Below are positions 35,994 through 45,070 of a DNA stretch of 64,000 nucleotides, one piece after another. Origin of the DNA: Leifsonia poae. Its GTDB lineage: Bacteria; Actinomycetota; Actinomycetes; Actinomycetales; Microbacteriaceae. The DNA is taken from positions 382,636-446,635 of the forward strand of contig NZ_BSEN01000015.1 in the NCBI RefSeq assembly GCF_027921845.1, given 5' to 3'. Numbering within the stretch: the stretch's first letter is position 1; each line of letters starts with the position of its first letter. The notes beneath the pieces are model-generated. The model was given only the letters and a program-made list of their open reading frames with translations. It searched no databases and was not told where the DNA came from. Both the position numbers and the translations under genes were made by a program.

Positions 35994-35996
35994 ACT
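35991..35996 (+). promoter_or_regulatory. -10 element of trmD
   Basis: TAGACT begins with the MFS stop codon (TAG 35991-35993) and lies 7 nt before the trmD ATG, giving a leaderless trmD transcript independent of the MFS gene. Confidence 0.5.
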
Positions 35997-36003
35997 TTCC
36001 GGC

Positions 36004-36690
36004 ATGCGCATCGACATCGTCACGATCTTCCCCGAGTTCTTCGATGTGCTCGACATCTCGCTGCTCGGCAAGGCGCGGCAGTCCGGCATCATCGACCTCG
36101 GCGTGCACAACCTGCGCGACCACACCCACGACCGGCACCGCACGGTCGACGACACTCCGTACGGCGGCGGGGCGGGCATGGTGATGAAGCCGGAGCCGTG
36201 GGGCGAGGCGCTCGACGGCATCCTGCCCGCTGGACCGGGCGACCCGCTCGTGATCTTCCCGTCGCCCGCCGGCGAGGTCTTCACCCAGGCGACGGCTCGC
36301 GAGCTCGCGCACGAGCAGCACCTCGTCTTCGGATGCGGCCGCTACGAGGGCATCGACCAGCGGGTCTTCGACGACACGGCGTCACGTGCCCGCGTGCGGC
36401 TGGTGAGCATCGGCGACTACGTGCTCAACGGCGGCGAGGTGGCGACCATGGCGATGATCGAGGCCATCGGCCGGTTGATCCCTGGCGTCGTCGGAAATCC
36501 GGAGAGCCTGGTGCAGGAGTCCCACGAAGACGGCCTGCTCGAGTACCCGAGCTACACGAAGCCGGCCGAGTGGCGAGGGCGGGACGTGCCGCCGGTGCTG
36601 CTGTCGGGCAACCACGGCGCGATCGCCGCCTGGCGACGCGAGCAGCAGCTCGAGCGCACGGCGCGCGTGCGGCCCGATCTGCTCGGCTGA
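36004..36690 (+). CDS. trmD: tRNA (guanine-37-N1)-methyltransferase
   Basis: SPOUT-fold enzyme that makes m1G37 in tRNA and prevents +1 frameshifts. 228 residues from ATG 36004. Motifs: [29 protein letters not shown], the knot [12 protein letters not shown], and [13 protein letters not shown]. The C-terminal [24 protein letters not shown] is complete. The promoter is inside the preceding gene's stop codon. Confidence 0.96.
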   Translation: MRIDIVTIFPEFFDVLDISLLGKARQSGIIDLGVHNLRDHTHDRHRTVDDTPYGGGAGMVMKPEPWGEALDGILPAGPGDPLVIFPSPAGEVFTQATARELAHEQHLVFGCGRYEGIDQRVFDDTASRARVRLVSIGDYVLNGGEVATMAMIEAIGRLIPGVVGNPESLVQESHEDGLLEYPSYTKPAEWRGRDVPPVLLSGNHGAIAAWRREQQLERTARVRPDLLG

Positions 36691-36719
36691 AGGCTTCCGC
36701 GGACATCAGTGCGCGCGCT

Positions 36720-36787
36720 CAGCCCTCGCGGGCGGTGAGCCCTTGCGGGCGGTCAGCCCTTGCGGGCGGTCAGCCCTCGCGGGCGGT
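36720..36787. repeat. Four tandem 17-bp repeats overlapping the end of map
   Basis: Units 36720-36736, 36737-36753, 36754-36770 and 36771-36787 share (C/G)AGCCCT(C/T)GCGGGCGGT. The fourth unit encodes the last residues of MAP (LTAREG), so the array looks like expansion of the gene's own 3' end into the gap to trmD. Each unit is partly self-complementary. Confidence 0.88.
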
Positions 36788-37540
36788 GAGCACGATCGGG
36801 TCTCCGTCTGTGATCGCGATGGTGTGCTCGGAGTGCGCGCCGCGTGAGCCGTCCGCGCTGCGCAGTGTCCAGCCGTCGCGGTCGGTGTAGATCTCGTCCG
36901 TCGTCTCGAGGAACCAGGGCTCGATCGCGATCACGAGTCCCGGTCGCAGGGGGAAGCCACGGCCGGCGCGGCCGTCGTTCGGCACGTGCGGGTCGCCGTG
37001 CATGGTGCGGCCGACGCCGTGGCCGCCGAACTGCGTGTTGATCGAGTAGCCCTCGGCGTGGGCGACGGCGGCGATCGCGGCCGAGATGTCGCCGACGCGA
37101 TTGCCGGGAAGTGCGGCGACAATCCCGGCCGTGAGCGCGCGACGGGTCGTGTCGATCAGCCGCAGGTCCTCATCGCGGGCATTCCCGACGACGAAGCTGA
37201 TCGCGGAGTCGGCGACCCAGCCGTCGACGGCGGCCGCGAAGTCGAGGGTCAGCAGGTCGCCGTCCTGCAGACGGTAGTCGTGGGGGAGACCGTGCAGCAC
37301 GGCATCGTTCACCGAGGTGCAGATGACCTTGCCGAACGGGCTCGCGCCGAACGACGGGTGGTAGTCGAGGTAGCTCGAGACGGCGCCGGCGCTCCTGATG
37401 AGGTCGTGGGCGATCCGGTCGAGCTCGAGCAGGTTGGTGCCCACGCGCGCCGCTGTGGCCGTGCGCGCCAGCACATCGGCGACGAATCGCCCTGCCGGGC
37501 GCATCTGCTCGATCTCGGCAGGGGTCCTCAACTCGATCAC
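36770..37540 (-). CDS. map: Methionine aminopeptidase, type I
   Basis: Removes the initiator Met from nascent proteins. 256 residues from GTG 37540 behind a GAGGAG ribosome-binding site. Metal ligands are visible in DFAAAVDGWVADSAISF (two Asp), GGHGVGRTMHGDPHVPN (His), AIEPWF (Glu) and HSEHTIAI (Glu). The stop lies in the tandem repeat array. Confidence 0.96.
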   Translation of the reverse strand: MIELRTPAEIEQMRPAGRFVADVLARTATAARVGTNLLELDRIAHDLIRSAGAVSSYLDYHPSFGASPFGKVICTSVNDAVLHGLPHDYRLQDGDLLTLDFAAAVDGWVADSAISFVVGNARDEDLRLIDTTRRALTAGIVAALPGNRVGDISAAIAAVAHAEGYSINTQFGGHGVGRTMHGDPHVPNDGRAGRGFPLRPGLVIAIEPWFLETTDEIYTDRDGWTLRSADGSRGAHSEHTIAITDGDPIVLTAREG

Positions 37541-37627
37541 ACGATCTCCTCACGTCGTGCGAACAGTTTTTCACGCCTTCGGCGAACCCGCAGCCACCGC
37601 ACAGCCTGGCACGGATACGCTGGTCGC

Positions 37628-38122
37628 GTGTTCATCCGCAAGGCGTTTTATTGGTGGCTCTTCCCGTCCGCCGTCGTCCTGCCCGTCTGGCTGCTGATCG
37701 GCTGGGCGATCTTCCACCCGAGCGGGTGGGCGTTCGTCGCTCTGCTGGTGATCTGCCCCATCCTGTTCATCGCCCAACTCGCCATCGGCGGCATCATCGC
37801 GGCGCGCAGGAGCGTGCGGGAATCCCGGGCGGTCTCCTGGTACGACGTGGGTCTCCTCACGGCCTGGCACGCCTCGATCGTGGTGTTCGGCTGCTTCATC
37901 GACGGGGTGTCCAGCTGGTTGCCCGTCGTCGGCATCCTGCTCGGACTGGCGACGTTCTGGATCGTGCTGTGGGAGCTGGTGACGGAGACCCGGACCCGGG
38001 TGCAGCAGACGTTCGAGGCCTACGAACGGGCCGCGCAGCCGCAGCAGGTGAACCGTCCGCCCGCCGCATCCGGTGACGCCGTCGAGTACATCGTCATCGA
38101 AGAGCGCCGCGACGAGAGCTGA
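37628..38122 (+). CDS. Small four-helix membrane protein of unknown function
   Basis: 164 residues from GTG 37628. Four hydrophobic segments: about 8-29 (WWLFPSAVVLPVWLLIGW), 33-58, 74-95 and 97-118. The soluble C-terminal tail (about 45 residues) ends in an acidic EYIVIEERRDES. TACGCT at 37616-37621 is 6 nt upstream of the start, again a leaderless layout. I do not recognise the family; homologues are likely limited to this group of actinobacteria. Divergent from map. Confidence 0.75.
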   Translation: MFIRKAFYWWLFPSAVVLPVWLLIGWAIFHPSGWAFVALLVICPILFIAQLAIGGIIAARRSVRESRAVSWYDVGLLTAWHASIVVFGCFIDGVSSWLPVVGILLGLATFWIVLWELVTETRTRVQQTFEAYERAAQPQQVNRPPAASGDAVEYIVIEERRDES

Positions 38123-38170
38123 GGCGCACGGTCCTGTGCGCTGAGCCTCTTCGGCCGGATCGGGCGCGCT

Positions 38171-38200
38171 TTGGCAAACCGGCCCCCTTCATGGCAGAAT
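38171..38200 (+). promoter_or_regulatory. Promoter of rplS
   Basis: -35 TTGGCA (38171-38176), 18-base spacer, -10 CAGAAT (38195-38200). It is the clearest two-box promoter near rplS. Confidence 0.5.
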
Positions 38201-38206
38201 TGTTGT

Positions 38207-38361
38207 TTGTGCCGCGGCCAGGCTCTGCCACAGGGGAGCCAGCAATCCTCGCGGACACCCCATAACCGATAATCCGGACGCAGCCGGCGCGGTCACCCGC
38301 GTTCGCTGCAGTCCCCAAGTCCGTCCTCGACCTGTGGCGGGTACAGAGAGCGAACCCAGCA
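38207..38361 (+). promoter_or_regulatory. Long leader of rplS
   Basis: About 155 nt of untranslated leader with several GC-rich complementary segments and no convincing ribosome-binding site next to ATG 38362. It may carry an L19 autoregulatory structure; no known leader motif could be verified by eye. Confidence 0.3.
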
Positions 38362-38709
38362 ATGCACATTCTCGATCAGGTGGATGCCGCTTCACTGAAG
38401 CAGGACATCCCGGCCTTCCGCGCCGGCGACAACGTCAAGGTCCACGTCAACATCGTCGAGGGTACCCGCTCTCGTATCCAGGTCTTCCAGGGCGTCGTCA
38501 TCGGCCGCTCCGGCGAAGGCGTCCGCGAGACCTTCACGGTCCGCAAGGTGAGCTTCCAGGTGGGCGTCGAGCGTACCTTCCCGGTGCACTCCCCGGTCAT
38601 CGACCACATCGAGGTCGTCACCCGCGGTGACGTGCGTCGCGCCAAGCTCTACTACCTGCGCGAGCTGCGCGGCAAGAAGGCGAAGATCAAGGAGAAGCGC
38701 GACAACTGA
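38362..38709 (+). CDS. rplS: 50S ribosomal protein L19
   Basis: Large-subunit protein at the 30S-50S interface. 115 residues, the usual length, with [40 protein letters not shown] and the C-terminal [20 protein letters not shown]. It is transcribed from its own promoter, apart from trmD. Confidence 0.97.
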   Translation: MHILDQVDAASLKQDIPAFRAGDNVKVHVNIVEGTRSRIQVFQGVVIGRSGEGVRETFTVRKVSFQVGVERTFPVHSPVIDHIEVVTRGDVRRAKLYYLRELRGKKAKIKEKRDN

Positions 38710-38751
38710 GGCCCGACGCGCCTCGACTCGCGGTTCCCGTAGAACCTGCTC

Positions 38752-38787
38752 TGAGCTCCCGTTCCTTTACACTGGACCGGGAGCTCA
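38752..38787 (+). terminator. Hairpin between rplS and lepB
   Basis: Perfect 10-nt arms TGAGCTCCCG (38752-38761) and CGGGAGCTCA (38778-38787). The loop holds TACACT (38768-38773), a -10 candidate for lepB, so terminator and promoter overlap. Confidence 0.65.
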
Positions 38788-38796
38788 GGCGGTTAA

Positions 38797-39543
38797 ATGA
38801 CGGAAGAAGCAGTGCCCACCCGGTCGAACCGCGTGGCGACGGAACGGCGCGGCCGACGGCGCAGCACCGGTGCCTTCATCCGCGACATCCTCATCATCTT
38901 CGTCGTCGCGATCCTGGTCTCCTTCCTCATCAAGACGTTCATCGTGCGGTCGTTCTACATCCCGTCTGCGTCGATGGAGAACACGCTGCAGATCGACGAC
39001 CGCATCATCGTCAACGAGCTCGAGCCGGGCATGATCCCGATCAGCCACGGCGATGTCGTCGTCTTCCGTGATCCGGGCGGCTGGCTCGCCCCGCAGCCGC
39101 CTGTCCACCAGAACGGGTTCGGCGCCGCCGTCGACCAGGTGCTCACCGTCATCGGGCTCTCGGCGGCCGACAGCAACGACCATCTCATCAAGCGGGTCAT
39201 CGGGCTGCCGGGCGACCGGGTCGCGTGCTGCACGGCCGACGGACACGTCTCGGTGAACGGTCAGGCGCTCACCGAGCCGTACATCCTTGTGCCGCCCGGC
39301 AAGAAGGACGCCGCGACCAGGAGCTTCGACGTGACGGTTCCGAAGGGCGAGCTCTGGGTGATGGGCGACAACCGCTACAACTCCCAGGACTCCTCGCTGA
39401 ATCAGGACCTTCCCGGCCGCGGATTCGTGCCGATCGACCACGTCGTCGGGCGCGCCTTCGTGATCAGCTGGCCGACGAACCGCTGGACCTGGCTCGACGA
39501 CTATCCCGACGTCTTCCGCGGAGTGGAGGAGAATCAGAAGTGA
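38797..39543 (+). CDS. lepB: Signal peptidase I
   Basis: Membrane serine protease that cleaves exported preproteins. 248 residues. A cytoplasmic Arg-rich start, one membrane helix (about 29-46), the nucleophile Ser59 in PSASMENT and general base Lys132 in KRVIGLPGD, then the conserved VMGDNRYNSQDS. The stop overlaps rnhB by one base (TGATG). Confidence 0.95.
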   Translation: MTEEAVPTRSNRVATERRGRRRSTGAFIRDILIIFVVAILVSFLIKTFIVRSFYIPSASMENTLQIDDRIIVNELEPGMIPISHGDVVVFRDPGGWLAPQPPVHQNGFGAAVDQVLTVIGLSAADSNDHLIKRVIGLPGDRVACCTADGHVSVNGQALTEPYILVPPGKKDAATRSFDVTVPKGELWVMGDNRYNSQDSSLNQDLPGRGFVPIDHVVGRAFVISWPTNRWTWLDDYPDVFRGVEENQK

Positions 39544-40325
39544 TGACTCCGATCAGCCCGACCCTCCGTTTCGAGCGCTCGCTCTACCGTGACGGCGTCA
39601 CGTCGATCGTCGCGGTGGACGAGGTCGGCCGCGGGGCCCTCGCCGGCCCGGTCGCGGTCGGCATGGTCGTCATCGACAGCGCGGTCAAACGGATGCCCAC
39701 CGGATTGCGCGACTCCAAGCTGCTGCCCGAACCGGCGCGCGAGGCACTCGAGCCGCTCTGCCGGCGCTGGGTCCTGCACTCGGCGGTCGGAATGGCGACG
39801 GCCGCGGAGGTCGACTCGCTGGGCATCATGCGGTGCCTCGGGCTCGCGGGAGCGCGTGCGCTCGGTCTGCTCGAGGCGGGCGGCGCCGACGTGCGGGAGA
39901 GCACGCTGATCCTCGACGGCAACTACGACTACCTGAACCCGGCACTGATGCGCCCCGCTCGCGTCGTGACGCGGATCAAGGCCGACAGGGACTGCGCGTC
40001 CGTCGCCGCCGCATCGGTGATCGCCAAGGTGCACCGCGACCGGCTCATGATCGCCCATGACCGCGACTACCCCGGCTACGGCTGGGCGTCGAACAAGGGC
40101 TACTCGAGCCGGGAGCACTTCGCGGCCATCGCGGAGCTCGGGCCGAGCGCCCTGCACCGGCTCACCTGGCTGAAGGACCCGGCCACGCTGGACATGCCGC
40201 TGGACATGCCGGACGACCTTCCGGTCGGCCTGCCGGGCGAACCTCCTTCGGAGTTTCCGGTGGAGCTTTCGGCAGGGTCGTCTGCGAACGGCGCTTCGGC
40301 CCTTCGTGCCGACCTCCCGGCATAG
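39543..40325 (+). CDS. rnhB: Ribonuclease HII with Pro/Leu/Asp-rich tail
   Basis: Cleaves RNA in RNA:DNA hybrids and removes misincorporated ribonucleotides. 260 residues from ATG 39543. The acidic catalytic residues are in AVDEVGRGALAGPV, LILDGNYDYL and KADRDCASVAAASVIAKVHRD. After the core (about residue 215) comes a low-complexity tail beginning LDMPLDMPDDLPVGLPG, not part of the fold. Translationally coupled to lepB. Confidence 0.94.
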   Translation: MTPISPTLRFERSLYRDGVTSIVAVDEVGRGALAGPVAVGMVVIDSAVKRMPTGLRDSKLLPEPAREALEPLCRRWVLHSAVGMATAAEVDSLGIMRCLGLAGARALGLLEAGGADVRESTLILDGNYDYLNPALMRPARVVTRIKADRDCASVAAASVIAKVHRDRLMIAHDRDYPGYGWASNKGYSSREHFAAIAELGPSALHRLTWLKDPATLDMPLDMPDDLPVGLPGEPPSEFPVELSAGSSANGASALRADLPA

Positions 40326-40359
40326 ACGGGCCGATCATCCGGCATAGACTGGTCGGACG

Positions 40360-40683
40360 ATGGATGAAGACGAGTTCGACGACTACGACCGCGAGGTCGA
40401 GTTGGCTTTGTACCGCGAATACCGGGACGTCGTCTCGCAGTTCAAGTACGTGATCGAGACCGAGCGCCGGTTCTACCTTGCGAACGAGGTGGAGTTCGTG
40501 CGCCGGGACACCGAGCATGACTTCTACTTCGAGCTGACCATGAACGACGTGTGGGTGTGGGACGTGTACCGTTCCGACCGCTTCGTGAAGTCGGTGCGCG
40601 TGCTGACGTTCAAGGACGTCAACATCGAGGAGCTCTCGAGCAAGGAGTTCGAGCTCCCCAAGGAACTCGCCCTCGACGAGTAA
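40360..40683 (+). CDS. DUF2469 family protein
   Basis: 107-residue acidic soluble protein, highly conserved in actinobacteria between rnhB and yraN. The block EYRDVVSQFKYVIETERRFYLANEVE and the DVNIEEL segment are typical. Function unknown. TAGACT at 40345-40350, 9 nt before the ATG, is a promoter candidate. Confidence 0.92.
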   Translation: MDEDEFDDYDREVELALYREYRDVVSQFKYVIETERRFYLANEVEFVRRDTEHDFYFELTMNDVWVWDVYRSDRFVKSVRVLTFKDVNIEELSSKEFELPKELALDE

Positions 40684-40790
40684 CGGCTCGCCTCCTCCAC
40701 AGGCCCAGTCCTGCACGCCCTCTGCACAGATCGCGGGGCCCGCCGCCGAGCACGCACGATCCCTCCCAGGCTTGTCCCGGGAGGTTACGG

Positions 40791-41147
40791 ATGGCAGCGA
40801 AAGACGACCTGGGCCGGCGGGGCGAGGAGGTGGCCGCGCTCTGGCTGGAGCGGCACGGCTATCAAGTGCTGGATCGCAATTGGAGATGCCGCTCGGGGGA
40901 GCTCGACCTCGTGGTCCGGCGGGAACGGACGACCGTCTTCGTCGAGGTGAAGACACGGACCTCGGTGGCGTTCGGGCATCCGTTCGAGGCCATCACGGCG
41001 GTCAAGGCCAACCGGCTCCGGCGGCTGGCTGCGGAGTGGTGCACTACGAGGGATGAACCGCCGGGCGACGTGCGTATCGACGCCATCGCTGTGCTCGACG
41101 CCTGGAGCGCCGCGCCGGTGGTCGAGCATCTCGCCGGTGTCGCCTGA
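40791..41147 (+). CDS. UPF0102 (YraN) family nuclease-like protein
   Basis: 118 residues from ATG 40791, preceded by a GGGAGG ribosome-binding site. The endonuclease-like core GELDLVVRRERTTVFVEVKTRT has the PD-(D/E)xK-type acidic pair and Lys. It forms a unit with comM (one-base overlap) and dprA; a role in DNA uptake or recombination is inferred from that context. Confidence 0.9.
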   Translation: MAAKDDLGRRGEEVAALWLERHGYQVLDRNWRCRSGELDLVVRRERTTVFVEVKTRTSVAFGHPFEAITAVKANRLRRLAAEWCTTRDEPPGDVRIDAIAVLDAWSAAPVVEHLAGVA

Positions 41148-42703
41148 TGGCGCTCGCACGCACCTACGCCGTCGCGCTCACCGGAATGCACGGCGACGTG
41201 GTCGAGGTCGAGGCGGATATCGCTGCCGGCCTGCCGGCCTTCGTGCTGATCGGGCTGCCAGACTTGGCGCTCGGTGAATCGCGCAAGCGGGTCAGCTCCG
41301 CGGCGGTCAACGCCGGATGCCCGTTGACGCAGCGCAAGCTCACGATCAACCTGTCGCCCGCCGCACTGCGCAAGCAGGGATCGGCGTTCGACCTCGCCAT
41401 CGCGATCGCCGCCCTCGCGGCGGGAGGCGACCTCCGGCCGGAATCGGCGAGCCGCGTCGTGCACCTGGGTGAGCTCGGGCTCGACGGTCGGCTCCGGCCG
41501 GTGCCCGGCATCCTGCCCAGCGTGCGGGCGGCAAGGGCGGCCGGCTTCGAGCACGTGATGGTGCCGCATGCGAACGCCGACGAGGCCAGGCTCGTCGACG
41601 GCATCGAGGTCACCGGTGTCGTCTCGCTCCGCGATGCCGTGATCCAGCACGGAGGCGACCTGGCTCCCGACGACTCGCTCGAGCCGGCGGCTGTCGCCGC
41701 CGTGGTCGATGACATCGCCGCGGAGCCCGAGATGGCCGACGTGGTGGGCAATGACGAGATCGTCGAGGCCCTCGTCGTGGCCGCGGCCGGGGGACACCAC
41801 GTCTCGATGATCGGGCCGCCCGGCGCGGGCAAGACGATGCTCGCGGCGCGGTTGCCGAGCATCCTCCCCGACCTCACCGACGAGCAGGCCCTCGACGTGA
41901 CGTCGATCCGGTCTCTCCTCGGCGTCCGCATCGGTCACGAGCTCCTCCGCCGGCCGCCCTTCGAAGCACCGCACCACACCGCCTCGCAGGTCGCCCTCGT
42001 GGGAGGCGGGAGCGGGCGCATCGTGCCGGGCGCCATTGTTCGGGCCTCGCATGGGGTGCTGCTCCTCGACGAGGCCGCGGAGTTTCCGGCGAGCGTGCTC
42101 GATGCTCTCCGGCAGCCGCTGGAGTCGGGAGCCATCACCATCCACCGGGCCGGCGGGGTGGCAACATTCCCCGCGCGCTTCCAGCTGGTGCTCGCGTCGA
42201 ATCCGTGTCCATGCGGTCGCTACGGTTCGACCGACGACGAGTGCACGTGCACGCCGATCGCTCGTCGCCGCTACCTGGCCAAGATCTCGGGACCGCTGCT
42301 CGACCGGGTGGACATCCGGCTGAACGTCCGGCGACTCGGTCTGGCGGCGGTGCGCGAGGCGGATGCGGGCGGCCAGGAGAGCGCAGCGACCCGCCCGACG
42401 AGCGAGGCGCTGCGCCGTCGCGTTGCCGCCGCCCGAGCGGTCGCCGCCGAGCGGATGGCGGGCACTCCGTGGAACAGGAACGCGGATGCGTCCGGCACCT
42501 GGCTGCGCACGGGCCCGCGGCGACTGAATCGCGCAGCGCTGGGTGCTCTCGATCGTGCCCTGGAGCGAGGCAGCCTCACGATGCGCGGCTACGATCGATC
42601 TCTCCGCCTGGCGTGGACGATCGCCGACCTCGAGACCGGTGGTGCGCCGACGGCGGAGCACGTCGCCGCGGCGCTCTACCTGCGGCGGGGGACGACGATA
42701 TGA
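41147..42703 (+). CDS. comM: ComM/YifB family AAA+ ATPase
   Basis: 518 residues. N-terminal Lon-protease-like fold (GLPAFVLIGLPDLALGESRKRV), then AAA+ core with Walker A GPPGAGKTMLAARLPSI near residue 223 and Walker B GVLLLDEAAEF, and a zinc-like CPCGRYGSTDDECTC cluster before the arginine-rich lid. ComM is a branch-migration helicase in natural transformation; the older label Mg-chelatase is misleading. Overlaps yraN and dprA. Confidence 0.92.
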   Translation: MALARTYAVALTGMHGDVVEVEADIAAGLPAFVLIGLPDLALGESRKRVSSAAVNAGCPLTQRKLTINLSPAALRKQGSAFDLAIAIAALAAGGDLRPESASRVVHLGELGLDGRLRPVPGILPSVRAARAAGFEHVMVPHANADEARLVDGIEVTGVVSLRDAVIQHGGDLAPDDSLEPAAVAAVVDDIAAEPEMADVVGNDEIVEALVVAAAGGHHVSMIGPPGAGKTMLAARLPSILPDLTDEQALDVTSIRSLLGVRIGHELLRRPPFEAPHHTASQVALVGGGSGRIVPGAIVRASHGVLLLDEAAEFPASVLDALRQPLESGAITIHRAGGVATFPARFQLVLASNPCPCGRYGSTDDECTCTPIARRRYLAKISGPLLDRVDIRLNVRRLGLAAVREADAGGQESAATRPTSEALRRRVAAARAVAAERMAGTPWNRNADASGTWLRTGPRRLNRAALGALDRALERGSLTMRGYDRSLRLAWTIADLETGGAPTAEHVAAALYLRRGTTI

Positions 42704-44013
42704 CCTTCCTCCAGGTGCCGCACAGCGAGCTCGCCCGCCTGCTGCGACCGGTCGCCGCGAGATCCGGTGCCGCGGGATCGGGTGCCGACCAGGGGGATGT
42801 CCGCGCAGCGGATGTCGGCAGCGGTCCCGACGATCGTGAGGTGCTGGAGGACCGCTTCGCCACCGCAGTGTTCTCGACGCTGACCGAGCCGGGGGACACG
42901 GATGCCGGAGCGCTCGTCGGTGCGCTCGGTGCCGCGCGCGCCCTGGTGGGCCTCGTGGAGCGATGGCCGCCGGAGCGGCTGGCGGCCGAGGTGGCGGAGG
43001 CGGACCCGGGCGCCGCCGCGGTGCTCGCGCCACGCATCGCCGACGCGATCGACCGATGGACGCCGCGATTGTCGTTGGCTGGTGCGACCCGATCGCTCGA
43101 ATCCGCCGCCCGGGTCGGGGCTGTGCTCCTCACCCGGTCGCACGAGCTGTGGCCGGCGGGCTTCGGCGCACTGGGTGACGGCGCGCCTTTGGCGCTCTGG
43201 GTGCGGGGCGACGCCGGGGCGATGCGGACGCTCGGGCGGTCGCTCGCGCTGGTCGGAGCGCGCGCGGCCACCGGTTACGGCGAGCATGTCGCGATGGAGG
43301 CGGCGGCCGGCCTCTCCGATCGGGGGATCACCGTCGTCTCGGGCGGCGCCTATGGGATCGACGGTGCCGCACACCGCGCTGCGTTGGCGAGCGACCATCC
43401 GACGGTCGCCTTCCTGGCGGGCGGCGTCGACCGCCTCTATCCCGCCGGGCACACCGACCTGCTCACCAGGATCGCGCAGCGAGGTCTGCTCGTCGCCGAG
43501 CTCCCGTGCGGGTCCTCGCCGACGAAGTGGCGATTCCTGTTGCGCAACCGGCTCATCGCCGCTGCGAGTGCCGCAACGGTCGTGGTCGAGGCGGGTCGCC
43601 GGTCGGGGTCGTTGAACACGGCGGGCCACGCGGCGGCGATCGGGCGACCGCTGGGCGCCGTTCCCGGGCCGGTGACATCGCCGGCGTCGGCCGGCTGCCA
43701 CCGGCTCCTGCGCGAGTTCGACGCGGCCTGCGTGACCGATGCCGCCGAGATGGCCGAGCTCGCCGGGTTCGATGATCCCGTCTCGCCGGGGTCATCACGG
43801 GGCGAGGCAGCACGCCGCGTCGCCCTGGACGGCGTGGCCGTGGACGGGCATCCGGTGCGCGTGCTGGACGCCCTGGTGCGCACCCGTGGTCGCCCCGCTC
43901 ACGTGGTGGCATCGTCGTCCGGGCTGTCGGTTCGGGACGTGACCGCGACACTGGCCGAACTCGAACTCGAGGGGAGGGTGGCCGAGCACGCCGACGGGTG
44001 GGTGAAGGTGTGA
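42700..44013 (+). CDS. dprA: DNA-processing protein DprA
   Basis: Loads RecA onto incoming single-stranded DNA. 437 residues from ATG 42700 (ATGA overlap with comM). The Rossmann core has LALVGARAATGYGEHVA, SGGAYGIDGAAHRAAL near residue 214, AGGVDRLYPAGHTDL and ELPCGSSPTKWRFLLRNRLIA. A C-terminal winged helix follows (RVLDALVRTRGRPAHVVASSSG). The N-terminal ~130 residues are variable, rich in Asp/Ala. Confidence 0.93.
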   Translation: MTFLQVPHSELARLLRPVAARSGAAGSGADQGDVRAADVGSGPDDREVLEDRFATAVFSTLTEPGDTDAGALVGALGAARALVGLVERWPPERLAAEVAEADPGAAAVLAPRIADAIDRWTPRLSLAGATRSLESAARVGAVLLTRSHELWPAGFGALGDGAPLALWVRGDAGAMRTLGRSLALVGARAATGYGEHVAMEAAAGLSDRGITVVSGGAYGIDGAAHRAALASDHPTVAFLAGGVDRLYPAGHTDLLTRIAQRGLLVAELPCGSSPTKWRFLLRNRLIAAASAATVVVEAGRRSGSLNTAGHAAAIGRPLGAVPGPVTSPASAGCHRLLREFDAACVTDAAEMAELAGFDDPVSPGSSRGEAARRVALDGVAVDGHPVRVLDALVRTRGRPAHVVASSSGLSVRDVTATLAELELEGRVAEHADGWVKV

Positions 44014-44115
44014 GAGTCGCCGCGGGTCGCGGGACCTGTGTGGGGAGCGTGCGGATTCTGGAACGAGCCGCCTGAGCTCCGCGGGATCGGCGGCGCTCGG
44101 GGGGATGCTGAGGGA

Positions 44116-45021
44116 GTGGAGCTGCAGCGCGCGATCGAGAGGTACGTCGCGCACCTCACGGTGGAGCGCGGGTACTCCCCGCAGACGGTTCGCGCGTACC
44201 GGTCCGATCTCGCTGCGTTCACCACCTTCGCCGAGGCGCGTGCGGTCGCCGACACCGGGGCGATCACGCTCGACCTGTGGCGGGACTGGCTGTGGGATGC
44301 GTCGCAGCGGGGCCTCTCGACGGCGACGCTCGCACGCCGCTCGGCGACCGCGAAGGGGTTCAGCGCCTGGTTGGCGCGGGCCGGAGCGGAGAACGCCGAC
44401 CCTGCTGCACGGCTCAAGACACCCAAGGCCGGCAAGACCCTTCCGCGCGTGATCAACCGGGCGCAGATCGCGGAGGTGCTCGAACTACTCGCCGCGCGCG
44501 CCGCCGACGGGGACCCCGCCCGGCTCCGCGACGTCGCCGTGATCGAACTGCTCTACGCTTCGGGGCTGCGCGTCTCGGAGCTGGCGGGTCTCGACGTCGA
44601 CGACATCGACCTCGACCGGCTCACCGTGCGCGTTCTCGGCAAGGGCTCGAAGGAGCGGACCGTCCCGTTCGGTGTCCCCGCGCACCGTGCCATCGTCGAC
44701 TACCTCCGCCGGGGCCGTCCGCATCTCGCGTCGGAGCGTTCCGGCGCGGCCGTCTTCCTCGGTGCCCGAGGCGTTCGACTCGGAACCCGGTCGATCTACC
44801 GTCTCGTCGCCGGCCTGCTCGCCGATCTGCCCGGTACGGGACCGGCCGGACCGCACGCCCTCCGGCATACCGCCGCCACCCACCTGCTCGACGGCGGCGC
44901 CGACCTCCGTGCGGTGCAGGAACTGCTGGGCCACGCGAGCCTCGGCACCACGCAGATCTACACGCACGTTTCGACCGAGCGGCTCAAGGAGAGCTACCGG
45001 ATCGCGCACCCCCGGGCCTGA
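44116..45021 (+). CDS. xerC: Tyrosine recombinase XerC
   Basis: Resolves chromosome dimers at dif with XerD. 301 residues from GTG 44116, chosen because the N-terminal core-binding domain starts there (IERYVAHLTVERGYSPQTVRAYR) behind a GAGGGA site. Catalytic residues are visible: Arg in ASGLRVSEL, Lys in GKGSKERTV, HALRH near 250, LGHASL and the Tyr in TQIYTHV near 283. It follows dprA by about 100 bases. Confidence 0.94.
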   Translation: MELQRAIERYVAHLTVERGYSPQTVRAYRSDLAAFTTFAEARAVADTGAITLDLWRDWLWDASQRGLSTATLARRSATAKGFSAWLARAGAENADPAARLKTPKAGKTLPRVINRAQIAEVLELLAARAADGDPARLRDVAVIELLYASGLRVSELAGLDVDDIDLDRLTVRVLGKGSKERTVPFGVPAHRAIVDYLRRGRPHLASERSGAAVFLGARGVRLGTRSIYRLVAGLLADLPGTGPAGPHALRHTAATHLLDGGADLRAVQELLGHASLGTTQIYTHVSTERLKESYRIAHPRA

Positions 45022-45070
45022 ACCACGCGGCACCCGGGCCACGTTGTTCGTCCGCCGAGCCCCCCGCGTC

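Noticed and set aside
41147-42703. Magnesium chelatase subunit
   Set aside because: The YifB/ComM architecture (Lon-like N-terminus, AAA+ core) and the dprA neighbourhood argue against chlorophyll-type chelation.
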